Origin: Haemophilus paracuniculus
GTDB lineage: Bacteria; Pseudomonadota; Gammaproteobacteria; Enterobacterales; Pasteurellaceae
Length of the DNA: 64,000 nt
Reading direction: 5' to 3'
Assembly (NCBI RefSeq): GCF_002015115.1
Contig: NZ_MUYA01000001.1
Span: 1-64,000, forward strand
Notes under the pieces: model-generated
Database searches by the model: none
What the model was told of the DNA's origin: nothing
What the model saw: only the letters and a program-made list of their open reading frames with translations
Translations under genes and position numbers: made by a program
Part shown: piece after piece, positions 8,808 through 17,791 of the stretch
How the letters are laid out: each line of letters opens with the position of its first letter
Position numbering within the stretch: the first letter of the stretch is position 1

Positions 8808-9281
8808 TTGCACACTAATTATCAAATCAAAACCCAAATCGACCCCCTTGATCAACAAATTTTGCGAGCTTTAACCCTTGACGCTCGCACGCCTTATGCG
8901 GAAATGGCGAAAAATTTTGGGGTAAGTGCAGGCACAATCCACGTTCGGGTAGAAAAAATGCGACAAGCGGGGATTATTGAAGGCACGAAAATTCGGATCA
9001 ACGCTCGAAAATTGGGCTACGATGTCTGCTGTTTTATCGGGATTATTTTGAAATCCGCCAAAGATTACGAGACGGTGATCGCCAAACTCAATGAATTTGA
9101 CGAGGTGGTCGAAGCCTATTACACCACGGGGCAGTATTCGATTTTCATCAAAGTGATGACCCACACCATTGAAGAATTGCACCGCGTGCTGGCGACCAAA
9201 ATTCAGTTGATTGATGAAATTCAATCCACCGACACCCTGATCTCAATGCAAAACCCGATTTTGCGAGAGATTAAGCCTTAA
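8808..9281 (+). CDS. asnC: Lrp/AsnC-family transcriptional regulator of asnA
   Basis: The 157-residue protein has the AsnC N-terminal helix-turn-helix (YAEMAKNFGVSAGTIHVRVE, about residues 27-46) and a C-terminal RAM ligand-binding domain (YTTGQYSIFIKVMT). It is close to E. coli AsnC over its length. AsnC activates asnA, and asparagine counteracts this. The only start in frame is TTG at 8808, preceded by a weak AAGAGAG ribosome site. The 3' end overlaps the convergent XRE gene by 11 bp. Confidence 0.93.
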   Translation: MHTNYQIKTQIDPLDQQILRALTLDARTPYAEMAKNFGVSAGTIHVRVEKMRQAGIIEGTKIRINARKLGYDVCCFIGIILKSAKDYETVIAKLNEFDEVVEAYYTTGQYSIFIKVMTHTIEELHRVLATKIQLIDEIQSTDTLISMQNPILREIKP

Positions 9282-9555
9282 CTGATAGAAAATTTTCTTC
9301 TTTTAAGAAGTTTCCAATAATGTCGTCTGTTCTAAGAAGCAACGTGAGATTGACATTTAACGCATCTGCAATCTTGCCCATTACATCAATGGAAACTGCA
9401 CGCTTACCACCCTCTATTTCGCTGAGGTAGGCTCGGCTGATCCCTGCATCAAAAGCAAGGGATTCTTGTGAAATATCTTTCATTCGTCTAATTTTGCGGA
9501 GATTTTTTGCAAAAGTATAGCGAATAGGATGAGGAGTGAGTTCTTCTGTATTCAT
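9271..9555 (-). CDS. small XRE-family DNA-binding protein
   Basis: A 94-residue protein that is essentially one helix-turn-helix domain: an FAKNLRKIRRMKDISQESLA helix pair, then GISRAYLSEIEGGKR as recognition helix (roughly residues 15-70). Such single-domain Cro/CI-type regulators usually control a neighbouring gene. The likely partner is the secreted-protein gene that diverges from it 157 bp away. Its 3' end overlaps the end of asnC. Target and signal are unknown. Confidence 0.8.
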   Translation of the reverse strand: MNTEELTPHPIRYTFAKNLRKIRRMKDISQESLAFDAGISRAYLSEIEGGKRAVSIDVMGKIADALNVNLTLLLRTDDIIGNFLKEENFLSVKA

Positions 9556-9651
9556 TTTGGTAGTATCAAATGAAGCTCACACCTCAACAATCCAATAAAG
9601 ATATCATTTTGTTCACTATCGTTTACATAACTTTTTTGATCAGTTAAAATA

Positions 9652-9679
9652 ATCTTGCTTTTGTTGATAAAAGCAAGAT
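9652..9679. other. stem-loop in the XRE / secreted-protein intergenic region
   Basis: ATCTTGCTTTT (9652-9662) and AAAAGCAAGAT (9669-9679) pair perfectly around 6 nt, about 33 bp before the ATG at 9713, followed by a loose T-rich run. It could be an operator, an attenuator or a weak terminator. The remaining intergenic sequence is AT-rich without recognised sites. Confidence 0.45.
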
Positions 9680-9712
9680 GTTATTTTTACTTACTATCGA
9701 AAGGAAACTTCT

Positions 9713-10423
9713 ATGAAAAAATCTTTATTTTTAGGCTTTATGAGTATTTTATTAGGGATCAATAGCACTCAAGCGGTTCAACTTTACCCCGCAAAAGAAG
9801 TCCCGATTATAGTAACTGATACTCAACCTGGGCAATTTTCAATTGGGTTAAGAGATAAAGACGAGCAACTGATAGTCAAAAATGTTACTGCCAAAAGTAC
9901 CAATGGGGATGATTGCAAATTAAAATTCAGAGCTGACTTTACTCGCTCAGGAAAGCAAATTATTGATCAAATTAACGATACGATGCTTTTTTATCAAGAT
10001 GTCTCTGAATCTGGTTGCTACCCTCAAATGAAAGAAATCACGATTGAAACGGAAAATATGGGGACTTGGGTCTATAATTTACTAAATTATAAATATAAAA
10101 AATTAGGTTATACCGCTGATCCAAATGAGGGAAATGTTACTGTTGAAATTGACGACATCAAAGTAAATCCAGGTAGCTTTAAAGTAAAAATTACCTCTAA
10201 AGTGAATAATTACTATATTCAAAGAATTGCCCCTAAAACTAATTGCTATTCGAGAGTTTATGCCCGTTTACCTAATAGTAACCGAACAGAAAAAACTTTA
10301 AACAAAGGCGATAGCGTTACCTATGAAGTAGAAGGGTATTTATGTGACATCACTAGAGTGCAAGGAGTGAGAATTATAACAGGTCCAGAATCATTCGAAG
10401 ATTTTGAGTTTCCTAGATTTTAA
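9713..10423 (+). CDS. unrecognised secreted or periplasmic protein
   Basis: The 236-residue protein starts with a clear signal peptide (MKKSLFLGFMSILLGINSTQA, cleavage likely after A21). The mature part is polar, rich in beta-prone stretches and contains four cysteines (in DDCKL, SGCYP, TNCYS and YLCDI), so two disulfides are plausible. I do not recognise the family. AAAGGAAAC lies just ahead of the ATG, and a good terminator follows. The gene is AT-rich compared with udp next door and faces the XRE gene, which suggests an acquired two-gene unit. An export-dependent envelope role is all that can be inferred. Confidence 0.75.
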   Translation: MKKSLFLGFMSILLGINSTQAVQLYPAKEVPIIVTDTQPGQFSIGLRDKDEQLIVKNVTAKSTNGDDCKLKFRADFTRSGKQIIDQINDTMLFYQDVSESGCYPQMKEITIETENMGTWVYNLLNYKYKKLGYTADPNEGNVTVEIDDIKVNPGSFKVKITSKVNNYYIQRIAPKTNCYSRVYARLPNSNRTEKTLNKGDSVTYEVEGYLCDITRVQGVRIITGPESFEDFEFPRF

Positions 10424-10443
10424 GACCAACTAATAAAAAAATT

Positions 10444-10480
10444 AAGTACTGATAAATTACATTTATCGGTACTTTTTTCT
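10444..10480 (+). terminator. terminator after the secreted-protein gene
   Basis: A 13-bp stem (AAGTACTGATAAA / TTTATCGGTACTT, one G-U wobble) is followed directly by a T-run. Confidence 0.8.
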
Positions 10481-10552
10481 TCATAGGATAAAGACATTCT
10501 ATACCATATAGATTAAGCCTTAACCAGTTGATTTAAAACGCAAACGGTTTCC

Positions 10553-10568
10553 TATGATCTAGTTCACA
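10553..10568 (+). promoter_or_regulatory. CRP-like site upstream of udp
   Basis: TATGA-TCTAGT-TCACA differs at one base from the TGTGA-N6-TCACA core and sits 92 bp before the udp start. In E. coli udp is under CRP/CytR control, which supports the call. Confidence 0.6.
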
Positions 10569-10659
10569 AATTTGAAAAATTTTGTGTAAATCCTATCGCT
10601 TGCAAGAAATTTTCGTTGCTATAATGCCGTCAAATCTCACACACAATAAGGAAAACGTT

Positions 10660-11418
10660 ATGTCAGAAGTATTCCACTTAGGTTTAACCAAAGCGATGTT
10701 AGAAGGGGCGAAAATTGCGATTGTCCCAGGTGATCCTGCGCGTTCAGAGCGTATTGCGAAGAAAATGGATAATCCAAAATTTTTGGTTTCAACCCGTGAA
10801 TTTACCTCGTGGTTAGGCTATTTGAACGGTCAAGCAGTGGTGGTTTGTTCAACGGGGATCGGCGGACCTTCGGTTTCAATCTGCGTTGAAGAATTGGCAC
10901 AACTTGGGGTGCGGACTTTCTTGCGTATCGGCACCACAGGGGCAATTCAACCACACATTAACGTGGGTGATATTTTGGTAACCACAGGTGCGGTGCGTTT
11001 AGATGGTGCGAGCCAACACTTCGCCCCACTTGAATACCCTGCGGTGGCGAATTTTGAATGTACCAACGCTCTTTATGCCGCTGCCCAAGAGCAAAATGCG
11101 ACCACCTATGTCGGCATTACCGCATCATCAGACACGTTCTACCCAGGTCAAGAGCGTTACGACACTTTCTCTGGCAAGATCTACCGCCATTTCCAAGGCT
11201 CGCTCAAACAGTGGCAAGATCTGAACGTAATGAACTTTGAAATGGAATCTGCCACCCTGTTCACAATGTGTTCTGCATTAGGCTTGCGTGGCGGAATGGT
11301 GTCGGGCGTGATTGTAAACCGTACCCAACAAGAAATTCCAAACGAAGCCACCATTCACGGCACAGAAGATAAAGCCGTTACCGTGGTGGTGGAAGCGGCG
11401 AGAAAATTACTCGACTAA
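10660..11418 (+). CDS. udp: uridine phosphorylase
   Basis: Udp splits uridine with phosphate into uracil and ribose-1-phosphate in the cytosol (pyrimidine salvage). The 252-residue protein matches the nucleoside phosphorylase I family: [12 protein letters not shown] near the N-terminus, the [16 protein letters not shown] signature around 66-81, RIGTTGAIQ at about 92, and [10 protein letters not shown] before the C-terminus. ATG 10660 is chosen because AATAAGGAAAAC precedes it; the open frame extends 78 bases further upstream without a ribosome site. It is monocistronic, with its own terminator and a CRP-like site upstream. Confidence 0.96.
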   Translation: MSEVFHLGLTKAMLEGAKIAIVPGDPARSERIAKKMDNPKFLVSTREFTSWLGYLNGQAVVVCSTGIGGPSVSICVEELAQLGVRTFLRIGTTGAIQPHINVGDILVTTGAVRLDGASQHFAPLEYPAVANFECTNALYAAAQEQNATTYVGITASSDTFYPGQERYDTFSGKIYRHFQGSLKQWQDLNVMNFEMESATLFTMCSALGLRGGMVSGVIVNRTQQEIPNEATIHGTEDKAVTVVVEAARKLLD

Positions 11419-11435
11419 TTTCTAATTTTATTTTT

Positions 11436-11470
11436 AGGCGGATTTTCGATATAATCCGCCTGTTTTTTTT
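11436..11470 (+). terminator. terminator after udp
   Basis: AGGCGGATT (11436-11444) pairs with AATCCGCCT (11453-11461), followed by eight T residues. Confidence 0.85.
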
Positions 11471-11494
11471 ACTCTAATTCAGAAGGAAACCAAA

Positions 11495-12025
11495 ATGGGC
11501 TTAGAAAACGTACCAGCTGGTAAAGCGTTACCAGACGATATTTATGTTGTTATCGAAATTCCAGCAAATTCAGATCCAATCAAATACGAAGTGGACAAAG
11601 AGAGCGGTGCTTTATTCGTGGATCGCTTTATGGCAACCGCAATGTTCTACCCTGCCAACTACGGCTATGTGAACAACACTTTATCAAGCGATGGCGACCC
11701 AGTGGACGTACTCGTGCCAAGCCCATATCCACTTCAACCAGGTTCAGTAATTCGCTGCCGTCCAGTTGGCGTTCTCAAAATGACCGATGAAGCAGGTGGC
11801 GATGCGAAAGTGGTGGCGGTGCCACACACTAAATTAAGCAAAGAGTACGATCACATTCAAGATGTGGGCGATTTACCTGCCTTATTAAAAGCGCAAATCC
11901 AACACTTCTTCGAAAGCTACAAAGCGTTAGAAGCAGGCAAATGGGTGAAAGTAGAAGGCTGGGAAGGCGTGGACGCTGCCCGTGCTGAAATCCTCGAATC
12001 ATTCGAGCGTGCAAAAAATAAATAA
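11495..12025 (+). CDS. ppa: inorganic pyrophosphatase
   Basis: A family I soluble pyrophosphatase hydrolysing PPi to two phosphates, which drives biosynthetic reactions. Its 176 residues equal the usual bacterial length. The family signature DGDPVDVLV appears near residues 66-74, with [13 protein letters not shown] ahead of it and acidic metal ligands in place. AGAAGGAAACC before the ATG is a strong ribosome site. It lies between two intrinsic terminators and so is probably transcribed alone. Confidence 0.97.
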   Translation: MGLENVPAGKALPDDIYVVIEIPANSDPIKYEVDKESGALFVDRFMATAMFYPANYGYVNNTLSSDGDPVDVLVPSPYPLQPGSVIRCRPVGVLKMTDEAGGDAKVVAVPHTKLSKEYDHIQDVGDLPALLKAQIQHFFESYKALEAGKWVKVEGWEGVDAARAEILESFERAKNK

Positions 12026-12040
12026 TTGTTAATTTATCTA

Positions 12041-12067
12041 ATGCCAAACTGCGGTTTGGCATTTTTT
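12041..12067 (+). terminator. terminator after ppa
   Basis: ATGCCAAAC (12041-12049) pairs with GTTTGGCAT (12054-12062), ending in a T-run; it lies just ahead of the next gene. Confidence 0.85.
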
Positions 12068-12080
12068 ATGGAAGATCACA

Positions 12081-12839
12081 ATGAAATTACTCAAAAAATT
12101 AGCCCTAGTGGCATTTTTAACCACGGGACTGACCGCTTGCGTGAGCACCCAAAGCCTTAATCAAGAAGCGGCACAAAGCTATGCCGAAGTTAAAAACCAA
12201 GCCAAAGCCCAAGGGGCAGTGGACACTAGCTCAACCACCGCAAGACGGATTCACACCGTGTTCAACAAAATGAAACCTTACGCCGAGCGAGCCAACACCA
12301 CAGGCGTGCCATTTGCGTGGGAAATCACCGTGCTGAAATCAGACGAACTCAACGCGTGGGCGATGCCAGGGGGCAAAATGGCGTTCTACACGGGATTAGT
12401 CGATAAATTACAACTGAGCGATGATGAAATCGCAGTAGTAATGGGGCACGAAATGTCGCACGCCTTGCAGGAACACGGTAAATCTGACCGCACCGTAACC
12501 TCAATTACCAACATCGTGGGCGGTATCGGCTCGGCGGTGATCAGTGCCACCACAGGGGTAGATGCCTCTGATTTAGTCGGCTTAGTGGCTGATCTCGGGG
12601 TAAACAAACCGTTCTCTCGCAGCCAAGAAACGGAAGCGGACGAAAAAGGCTTATTCCTAATGGCAGAAGCAGGCTACAACCCCGCCAAAGCCCCCGCCCT
12701 ATGGCAAAAAATGAGCAGTGCCACAGGCGGATCAGGTGTGTCGATCTTCTCAACCCACCCAACCAATGACGACCGCCAGCAAAACCTAGAACGCCTATTG
12801 CCAGAGGCGATTAAGGTTTATCAGGTCAATAAGAAATAA
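12081..12839 (+). CDS. loiP: M48-family metalloprotease lipoprotein (LoiP/YcaL type)
   Basis: The 252-residue protein starts with a lipoprotein signal peptide ending in LTAC (lipidated C20). It carries the M48 zinc motif HEMSH (123-127), with a downstream ETEAD motif supplying the third ligand. This is the compact M48 architecture of LoiP (YggG) and YcaL, outer-membrane lipoproteins tied to envelope protein quality control. The symbol is by family resemblance; LoiP and YcaL are hard to separate by eye. A terminator upstream and an inverted uptake-sequence pair downstream bracket it. Confidence 0.82.
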   Translation: MKLLKKLALVAFLTTGLTACVSTQSLNQEAAQSYAEVKNQAKAQGAVDTSSTTARRIHTVFNKMKPYAERANTTGVPFAWEITVLKSDELNAWAMPGGKMAFYTGLVDKLQLSDDEIAVVMGHEMSHALQEHGKSDRTVTSITNIVGGIGSAVISATTGVDASDLVGLVADLGVNKPFSRSQETEADEKGLFLMAEAGYNPAKAPALWQKMSSATGGSGVSIFSTHPTNDDRQQNLERLLPEAIKVYQVNKK

Positions 12840-12852
12840 TTTTATTCAAAAC

Positions 12853-12898
12853 ACAAGCGGTTAAATTGACAAAAATTTTTCAATATCTTACCGCTTGT
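12853..12898. terminator. inverted uptake-sequence pair, likely terminator
   Basis: ACAAGCGGT (12853-12861) and ACCGCTTGT (12890-12898) form inverted copies of the uptake core around an AT-rich loop and are followed by TT. Inverted uptake sequences often serve as terminators in this family. Confidence 0.55.
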
Positions 12899-13010
12899 TT
12901 CCTAGCCGATTTGTGGAAAAGTCTGTATAATCTCGCCCCTTGTTCGCCCTCATTTTGCCGTTGGTTAATGGCGTGGGGGAATTTTTTAACCCTCAATTTA
13001 AGATTTTTCA

Positions 13011-14858
13011 ATGCAACATTTAGATATCAATAAATTGCGTAATATCGCAATTATCGCCCACGTTGACCACGGGAAAACCACCCTTGTCGATAAACTTTTA
13101 CAACAATCAGGCACTTTGGGCGAAATGCGTGGCGATGCCGATGAACGTGTGATGGATTCCAACGATCTCGAAAAAGAGCGTGGTATTACCATACTTGCCA
13201 AAAATACGGCGATTAACTGGAACGATTATCGTATCAACATCGTGGATACCCCAGGACACGCGGACTTCGGCGGCGAGGTTGAGCGAGTGCTTTCAATGGT
13301 GGATTCGGTATTGTTGGTGGTCGATGCCTTTGACGGCCCAATGCCACAAACCCGTTTCGTTACCCAAAAAGCGTTCGCCCACGGCTTAAAACCGATTGTG
13401 GTGATCAACAAAGTGGATCGCCCAGGGGCGAGACCAGATTGGGTGGTGGATCAGGTGTTCGATCTGTTCGTAAACTTAGGGGCAACGGACGAGCAGTTAG
13501 ATTTCCCAATCATTTACGCTTCGGCGTTAATGGGGGTGGCGGGTTTGGATCACGAAGATCTCGCCCCAGATATGACCCCGCTCTTTGAAGCGATTGTGGA
13601 ACACGTTTCGCCACCGCAAGTGGAATTGGACGCACCCTTCCAAATGCAAATTTCCCAATTAGACTACAACAACTATGTGGGTGTTATCGGGATTGGACGT
13701 ATCAAACGAGGCTCGGTGAAACCGAACCAAACCGTTACCGTAGTAGGGGCAGACGGCAAAACTCGCAACGGCAAAATTGGTCAAGTGTTGGGGCATTTAG
13801 GCTTGCAACGCTATGAAGCGACCGAAGCCTTTGCAGGCGATATTATTGCAATTACGGGCTTAGGCGAACTCAACATTTCAGACACCATTTGTGATATTAA
13901 CAATGTGGAAGCCTTGCCAGCGTTGAGCGTTGATGAACCAACGGTAACAATGTTCTTCTGCGTAAACACCTCGCCGTTCTGTGGACAAGAGGGTAAATTC
14001 GTTACCTCTCGCCAAATTTTAGAGCGTTTAAACAAAGAGCTTGTGCATAACGTGGCGTTGCGTGTGGAAGAAACCCCGAACCCAGATGAATTCCGTGTTT
14101 CAGGACGTGGCGAATTGCACCTTTCGGTCTTGATCGAAAATATGCGTCGTGAGGGCTACGAATTGGCGGTTTCGCGTCCAAAAGTGATCTACAAAGAAGA
14201 AAACGGCAAAAAACAAGAGCCGTTTGAGCAAGTAACCATTGATATTGAAGAACAACATCAAGGTGCAGTAATGGAAGCCTTAGGGATTCGTAAAGGCGAA
14301 GTGAAAGATATGATCCCAGACGGCAAAGGGCGTACCCGTTTAGAGTATGTGATTCCAAGCCGTGGCTTGATCGGTTTCCGTAACGAATTTATGACAATGA
14401 CCTCAGGCACGGGCTTACTCTATTCAAGTTTCAGCCACTACGATGATGTCAAAGCAGGCGAAATCGGGCAACGTAAAAACGGTGTGTTGATTTCAAACGC
14501 CACGGGTAAAGCCCTTGCTTACGCCCTATTCGGCTTACAAGAGCGTGGTAAATTGATGATCGACCACGGGGTTGATGTGTATGAGGGGCAGATTATCGGT
14601 ATCCACAGCCGTTCAAACGACCTCACGGTAAACTGCTTACAAGGCAAAAAACTCACCAATATGCGTGCTTCGGGCAAAGACGATGCGATCGTTCTCACCA
14701 CCCCAGTGCGTATGAGCCTCGAACAAGCGTTAGAGTTTATTGATGACGATGAATTAGTGGAAGTAACCCCACAATCTATCCGCATCCGCAAACGCCTCTT
14801 AACCGAAACCGACCGCAAACGTGCCAGCCGCACCACGACTAGCACCAGCACCAAGTAA
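13011..14858 (+). CDS. typA: ribosome-associated translational GTPase TypA/BipA
   Basis: The 615-residue protein has the elongation-factor-type GTPase domain: [16 protein letters not shown]-loop near residues 15-29, the RGITI switch, [18 protein letters not shown] and [15 protein letters not shown]-like domains and the BipA-specific C-terminal domain follow ([19 protein letters not shown]). TypA binds the 70S ribosome and aids 50S assembly and cold or stress growth. A strong terminator follows, so it is probably monocistronic. Confidence 0.97.
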   Translation: MQHLDINKLRNIAIIAHVDHGKTTLVDKLLQQSGTLGEMRGDADERVMDSNDLEKERGITILAKNTAINWNDYRINIVDTPGHADFGGEVERVLSMVDSVLLVVDAFDGPMPQTRFVTQKAFAHGLKPIVVINKVDRPGARPDWVVDQVFDLFVNLGATDEQLDFPIIYASALMGVAGLDHEDLAPDMTPLFEAIVEHVSPPQVELDAPFQMQISQLDYNNYVGVIGIGRIKRGSVKPNQTVTVVGADGKTRNGKIGQVLGHLGLQRYEATEAFAGDIIAITGLGELNISDTICDINNVEALPALSVDEPTVTMFFCVNTSPFCGQEGKFVTSRQILERLNKELVHNVALRVEETPNPDEFRVSGRGELHLSVLIENMRREGYELAVSRPKVIYKEENGKKQEPFEQVTIDIEEQHQGAVMEALGIRKGEVKDMIPDGKGRTRLEYVIPSRGLIGFRNEFMTMTSGTGLLYSSFSHYDDVKAGEIGQRKNGVLISNATGKALAYALFGLQERGKLMIDHGVDVYEGQIIGIHSRSNDLTVNCLQGKKLTNMRASGKDDAIVLTTPVRMSLEQALEFIDDDELVEVTPQSIRIRKRLLTETDRKRASRTTTSTSTK

Positions 14859-14878
14859 GCGGTAGCTTAAAACGAAAA

Positions 14879-14906
14879 ACACCAAAGGGGACTTTGGTGT
14901 TTTTTA
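14879..14906 (+). terminator. terminator after typA
   Basis: ACACCAAAG and CTTTGGTGT form a 9-bp stem with a 4-nt loop followed by a T6 run. Confidence 0.85.
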
Positions 14907-14940
14907 TTACTGCAAGCGATAAAATGTTGAAGAATTCTTC

Positions 14941-15795
14941 CTATTCCCAAGGAAAATGCCCATTATACAACTCAAAATTCTTTCGATACTGAAGCATTGA
15001 TATTTCTCTAAATACCTGATGAATATCATCAACATTCATACCAAGTTTTTGCAAAGCCATTGCTACCGAACTCGAAAAACTTTCTTCTTTAATAGCTACA
15101 TAGTTAAGAGTGTAAAGCCCAGAACATTTACCAATCATTCCACGCTGATTAAGCTCTCGGAAAACATTAGCATCGTTTTTCTCCCCACCTTCATACCACG
15201 CTTGAGCAACGGAGATTGCAACAGATTTCGGTAGAAAATAACACCCAACATCAATAAGAGAGTATTGTGGCGTAGTAACCGTGATTGGAATTTCAACCCC
15301 GTTACATAATAACGGCACGTATAATTTTTCGGGAACTTTATGCGAAAAATGTCCGATAGACTCAATCGTATCTCGGCACACAAAATCACCATTTAAATCT
15401 ACAAAATTTCGTAAGCTATAAACGTAATCAGAACGATGTGTTTTTAAACAAGCCATTACTGTTTCAATATGATTTGGCTCAAACCAATTATCATCATCCA
15501 AAAACGCTAAATAATCTTCTTCCACCATAAAAGGGGCGATGGCATTGATGCAGCTATTCTTCCAGCTTAACCGCCCAGTATTCATTGGCAAATAAGTGGC
15601 GATAACATTAGGATAACGACTCAAAATTGCTTTAGCTTCAGCCCAAAATTGTTCACCATCAACAAAAACATAATGACGGCAAGGATAAGTTTGAGCCTGC
15701 ACACTTTTGATCGCTCTTTCTAATTCAGGTTTTCCGATCGTTGCCGTAACAATAGCAACGGAATCAACAGAACTTTGTTTTACATTTCTCGACAT
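14941..15795 (-). CDS. family 2 glycosyltransferase
   Basis: The 284-residue protein has a GT-A nucleotide-sugar binding start (VAIVTATIGKPELERAIKSV) and a DxD-type motif in LAFLDDDNWFEP (about residues 96-107), as in GT2 enzymes that build surface polysaccharide or lipooligosaccharide. No membrane segments are evident. ATG 15795 is preferred; a TTG four codons upstream also fits. It is AT-rich, stands alone on the opposite strand to typA and yfhL, and looks acquired. Donor and acceptor sugars cannot be read from the sequence. Confidence 0.8.
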   Translation of the reverse strand: MSRNVKQSSVDSVAIVTATIGKPELERAIKSVQAQTYPCRHYVFVDGEQFWAEAKAILSRYPNVIATYLPMNTGRLSWKNSCINAIAPFMVEEDYLAFLDDDNWFEPNHIETVMACLKTHRSDYVYSLRNFVDLNGDFVCRDTIESIGHFSHKVPEKLYVPLLCNGVEIPITVTTPQYSLIDVGCYFLPKSVAISVAQAWYEGGEKNDANVFRELNQRGMIGKCSGLYTLNYVAIKEESFSSSVAMALQKLGMNVDDIHQVFREISMLQYRKNFELYNGHFPWE

Positions 15796-15907
15796 ATCAT
15801 TTTCCAATTAACAAATTGGGAAGTATTGTAAAATCTTTGCAAAAATTTGTCATTATCTTACCGCTTGCAATGATTTAAAGTATAATCCACGCCCTTTAAA
15901 TGTGTGA

Positions 15908-16175
<268 letters not shown>

Positions 16176-16177
<2 letters not shown>

Positions 16178-16204
16178 AGGCGTTGAATTTCAACGCCTTT
16201 CTCT
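16176..16204. terminator. bidirectional terminator (yfhL / ycfL)
   Basis: AAAGGCGTTGAA and TTCAACGCCTTT are perfect inverted repeats with almost no loop between convergent genes. Confidence 0.85.
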
Positions 16205-16205
16205 T

Positions 16206-16574
16206 TTATCGCCCACCCCGCACATAAATGCGATAGTTTTGGCTTTCTTCGGTGGGTTTGATTAACGGCATGTTTAACGCCTGTTTTGGCAAGAACCAAA
16301 GATTTTGCCAGCCTTGTTTGTCGGACGGGTCAAAACTTTGGGTAACACCATTTTTATCGTACCAAAACAGCTTATACAGCAAATTCAAATGTTGCTCAGT
16401 TTGGTTGGTAAGGGTTAATTTTTCCGCTTCCGCCTCAATTTTAACCAAGTCGTTTACTTGTGCCTCAACGTTCACAATCGGTTTTGATTGGGGCTTGATA
16501 TAGCTGTTCGGATTGCTGCCACAAGCGGTCAGAAAAAGCGAAAAAATCGCTGAAAGTGCAAGTTTCTTCAACAT
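16206..16574 (-). CDS. ycfL: YcfL-type (DUF1425) outer-membrane lipoprotein
   Basis: A 122-residue protein with lipoprotein signal MLKKLALSAIFSLFLTAC, so lipidation at the Cys of LTAC. The body matches DUF1425/YcfL: an NLLYKLFWYDKNG beta segment and a closing NYRIYVRG. The ATG at 16574 starts immediately after the hinT stop. The frame is open further upstream inside hinT, but that extension would spoil the signal peptide. hinT-ycfL adjacency is the same as in E. coli, where lpoB follows; lpoB is absent here. Function unknown, near cell-wall synthesis genes in other species. Confidence 0.85.
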   Translation of the reverse strand: MLKKLALSAIFSLFLTACGSNPNSYIKPQSKPIVNVEAQVNDLVKIEAEAEKLTLTNQTEQHLNLLYKLFWYDKNGVTQSFDPSDKQGWQNLWFLPKQALNMPLIKPTEESQNYRIYVRGGR

Positions 16575-16575
16575 T

Positions 16576-16935
16576 TTATTTCGCCAACATTTTGCCCAAC
16601 GGCTCGCCGCCCACAAGGTGCATATGAATGTGGAACACTTCCTGCCCGCCGTGCTGGTTGCAGTTCATAATCAAACGATAACCGTCCTCGGCGATCCCCT
16701 CTTGCTTGGCAATTTGTGCCGCCACCGTAAACAACCGCCCCAACGCCAGTTCATCCTCGGCGGTAACGTGATTGACGGTTGGAATATGTTTATTCGGCAC
16801 GATTAAAATATGGGTCGGGGCTTGCGGGGCAATATCGCGGAAAGCGGTTACCAATTCATCTTGATAAACGATTGCCGCGGGGATTTCTTTACGAATAATT
16901 TTGCTGAAAATGGTTTCGCCGTATGGGTTTGACAT
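16576..16935 (-). CDS. hinT: HIT-family purine nucleoside phosphoramidase
   Basis: The 119-residue protein contains the histidine triad HIHMHL near residue 102, preceded by the standard [12 protein letters not shown] strand. HinT hydrolyses adenosine phosphoramidates and lysyl-AMP-type adducts. The length matches E. coli HinT. AGAGGAAATC precedes its ATG. ycfL follows one base after its stop, so the two are co-translated. Confidence 0.96.
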   Translation of the reverse strand: MSNPYGETIFSKIIRKEIPAAIVYQDELVTAFRDIAPQAPTHILIVPNKHIPTVNHVTAEDELALGRLFTVAAQIAKQEGIAEDGYRLIMNCNQHGGQEVFHIHMHLVGGEPLGKMLAK

Positions 16936-17041
16936 AATGATTTCCTCTTGATTGATGTGTAAGCGGTGGGATTGTCCGATTTTTTAAGGGATTTTGCAAT
17001 TTTTTGTTTTATTTGGGGAGTTTTGAAATTGCCTTCATTAT

Positions 17042-17640
17042 TCTCTAGGGCTGGAAGTCTCGGTTGCAAAAGAGTTGACTCTGTCTGGCTATCGAATCGT
17101 GATTGCCAATCAGTAGAAAGCACCCGTTCACAAAATGTAGCGAAAACCAATACGAAAGATGCGTTGAATTTGACATTCTACGGACAAAATCTCGACCACA
17201 AAAGGCGAAATAGAAACTTTGCTTTATGTGCAACTTTCCGAAGCGGAAGAACGGATGGATGCCTTGGTGGTACAACGTTACCAGTTGGTCGATGGGCGAA
17301 TGGCAGAGCTATGTCGCTTGTAGCAGAGCCTGAAACTCAGAACCCCAACATTAAGCAACACATTGAAAGGTTAGACAAAATGATTGCCAATTTAAATCAA
17401 GACATCGACAATCACACGGAAAGCCTCTCGATTTTCGGGACAAGGCAGAAATTATCAGCGACATCAAAGGTGTGAATAAAAACTGCATAGCTGTGTTGAT
17501 GTCGGCCTACCTGAATTCGGCAAATTAGGAAGAGAAAATCCTTCTACCAATGAGCCCAGCCATCGTTCAATAACTACCCTTTCCGCTGACCGTTCCAGCC
17601 TGTGTTCCAAGGCTTTTACGACTATGTTCTAGCTCCAAAG
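17042..17640 (+). pseudogene. degenerate IS110-family transposase
   Basis: Fragments in shifting frames spell an IS110-type transposase. There is a KTNTKDALNLTFYGQ piece near 17145, ALVVQRYQLVDGRMAEL near 17262, a coiled segment IKQHIERLDKMIANLNQDID near 17350, KAEIISDIKGV near 17445 and LPEFGKLGRE near 17508. The last two resemble the conserved DIKGVG...LPELGKL stretch of IS110 transposases. At least three frame changes and in-frame stops show it is dead. No clear element ends were found. The flanks 16936-17041 and 17641-17791 are AT-rich and featureless apart from uptake-like sequence. Confidence 0.72.
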
Positions 17641-17791
17641 GATTCGCATTGTCAAAATTTAAATCTGCAATGGGTAGGATTTTTAGAAATTTAACTAAAA
17701 TAATTTTTTAGCAATTATAGTGCAAAATGTGATTAGTGTTGAAAAGAAAAAGACGCTGATTATCAACCAGCGTCCTTTCATTCAAATCTAA

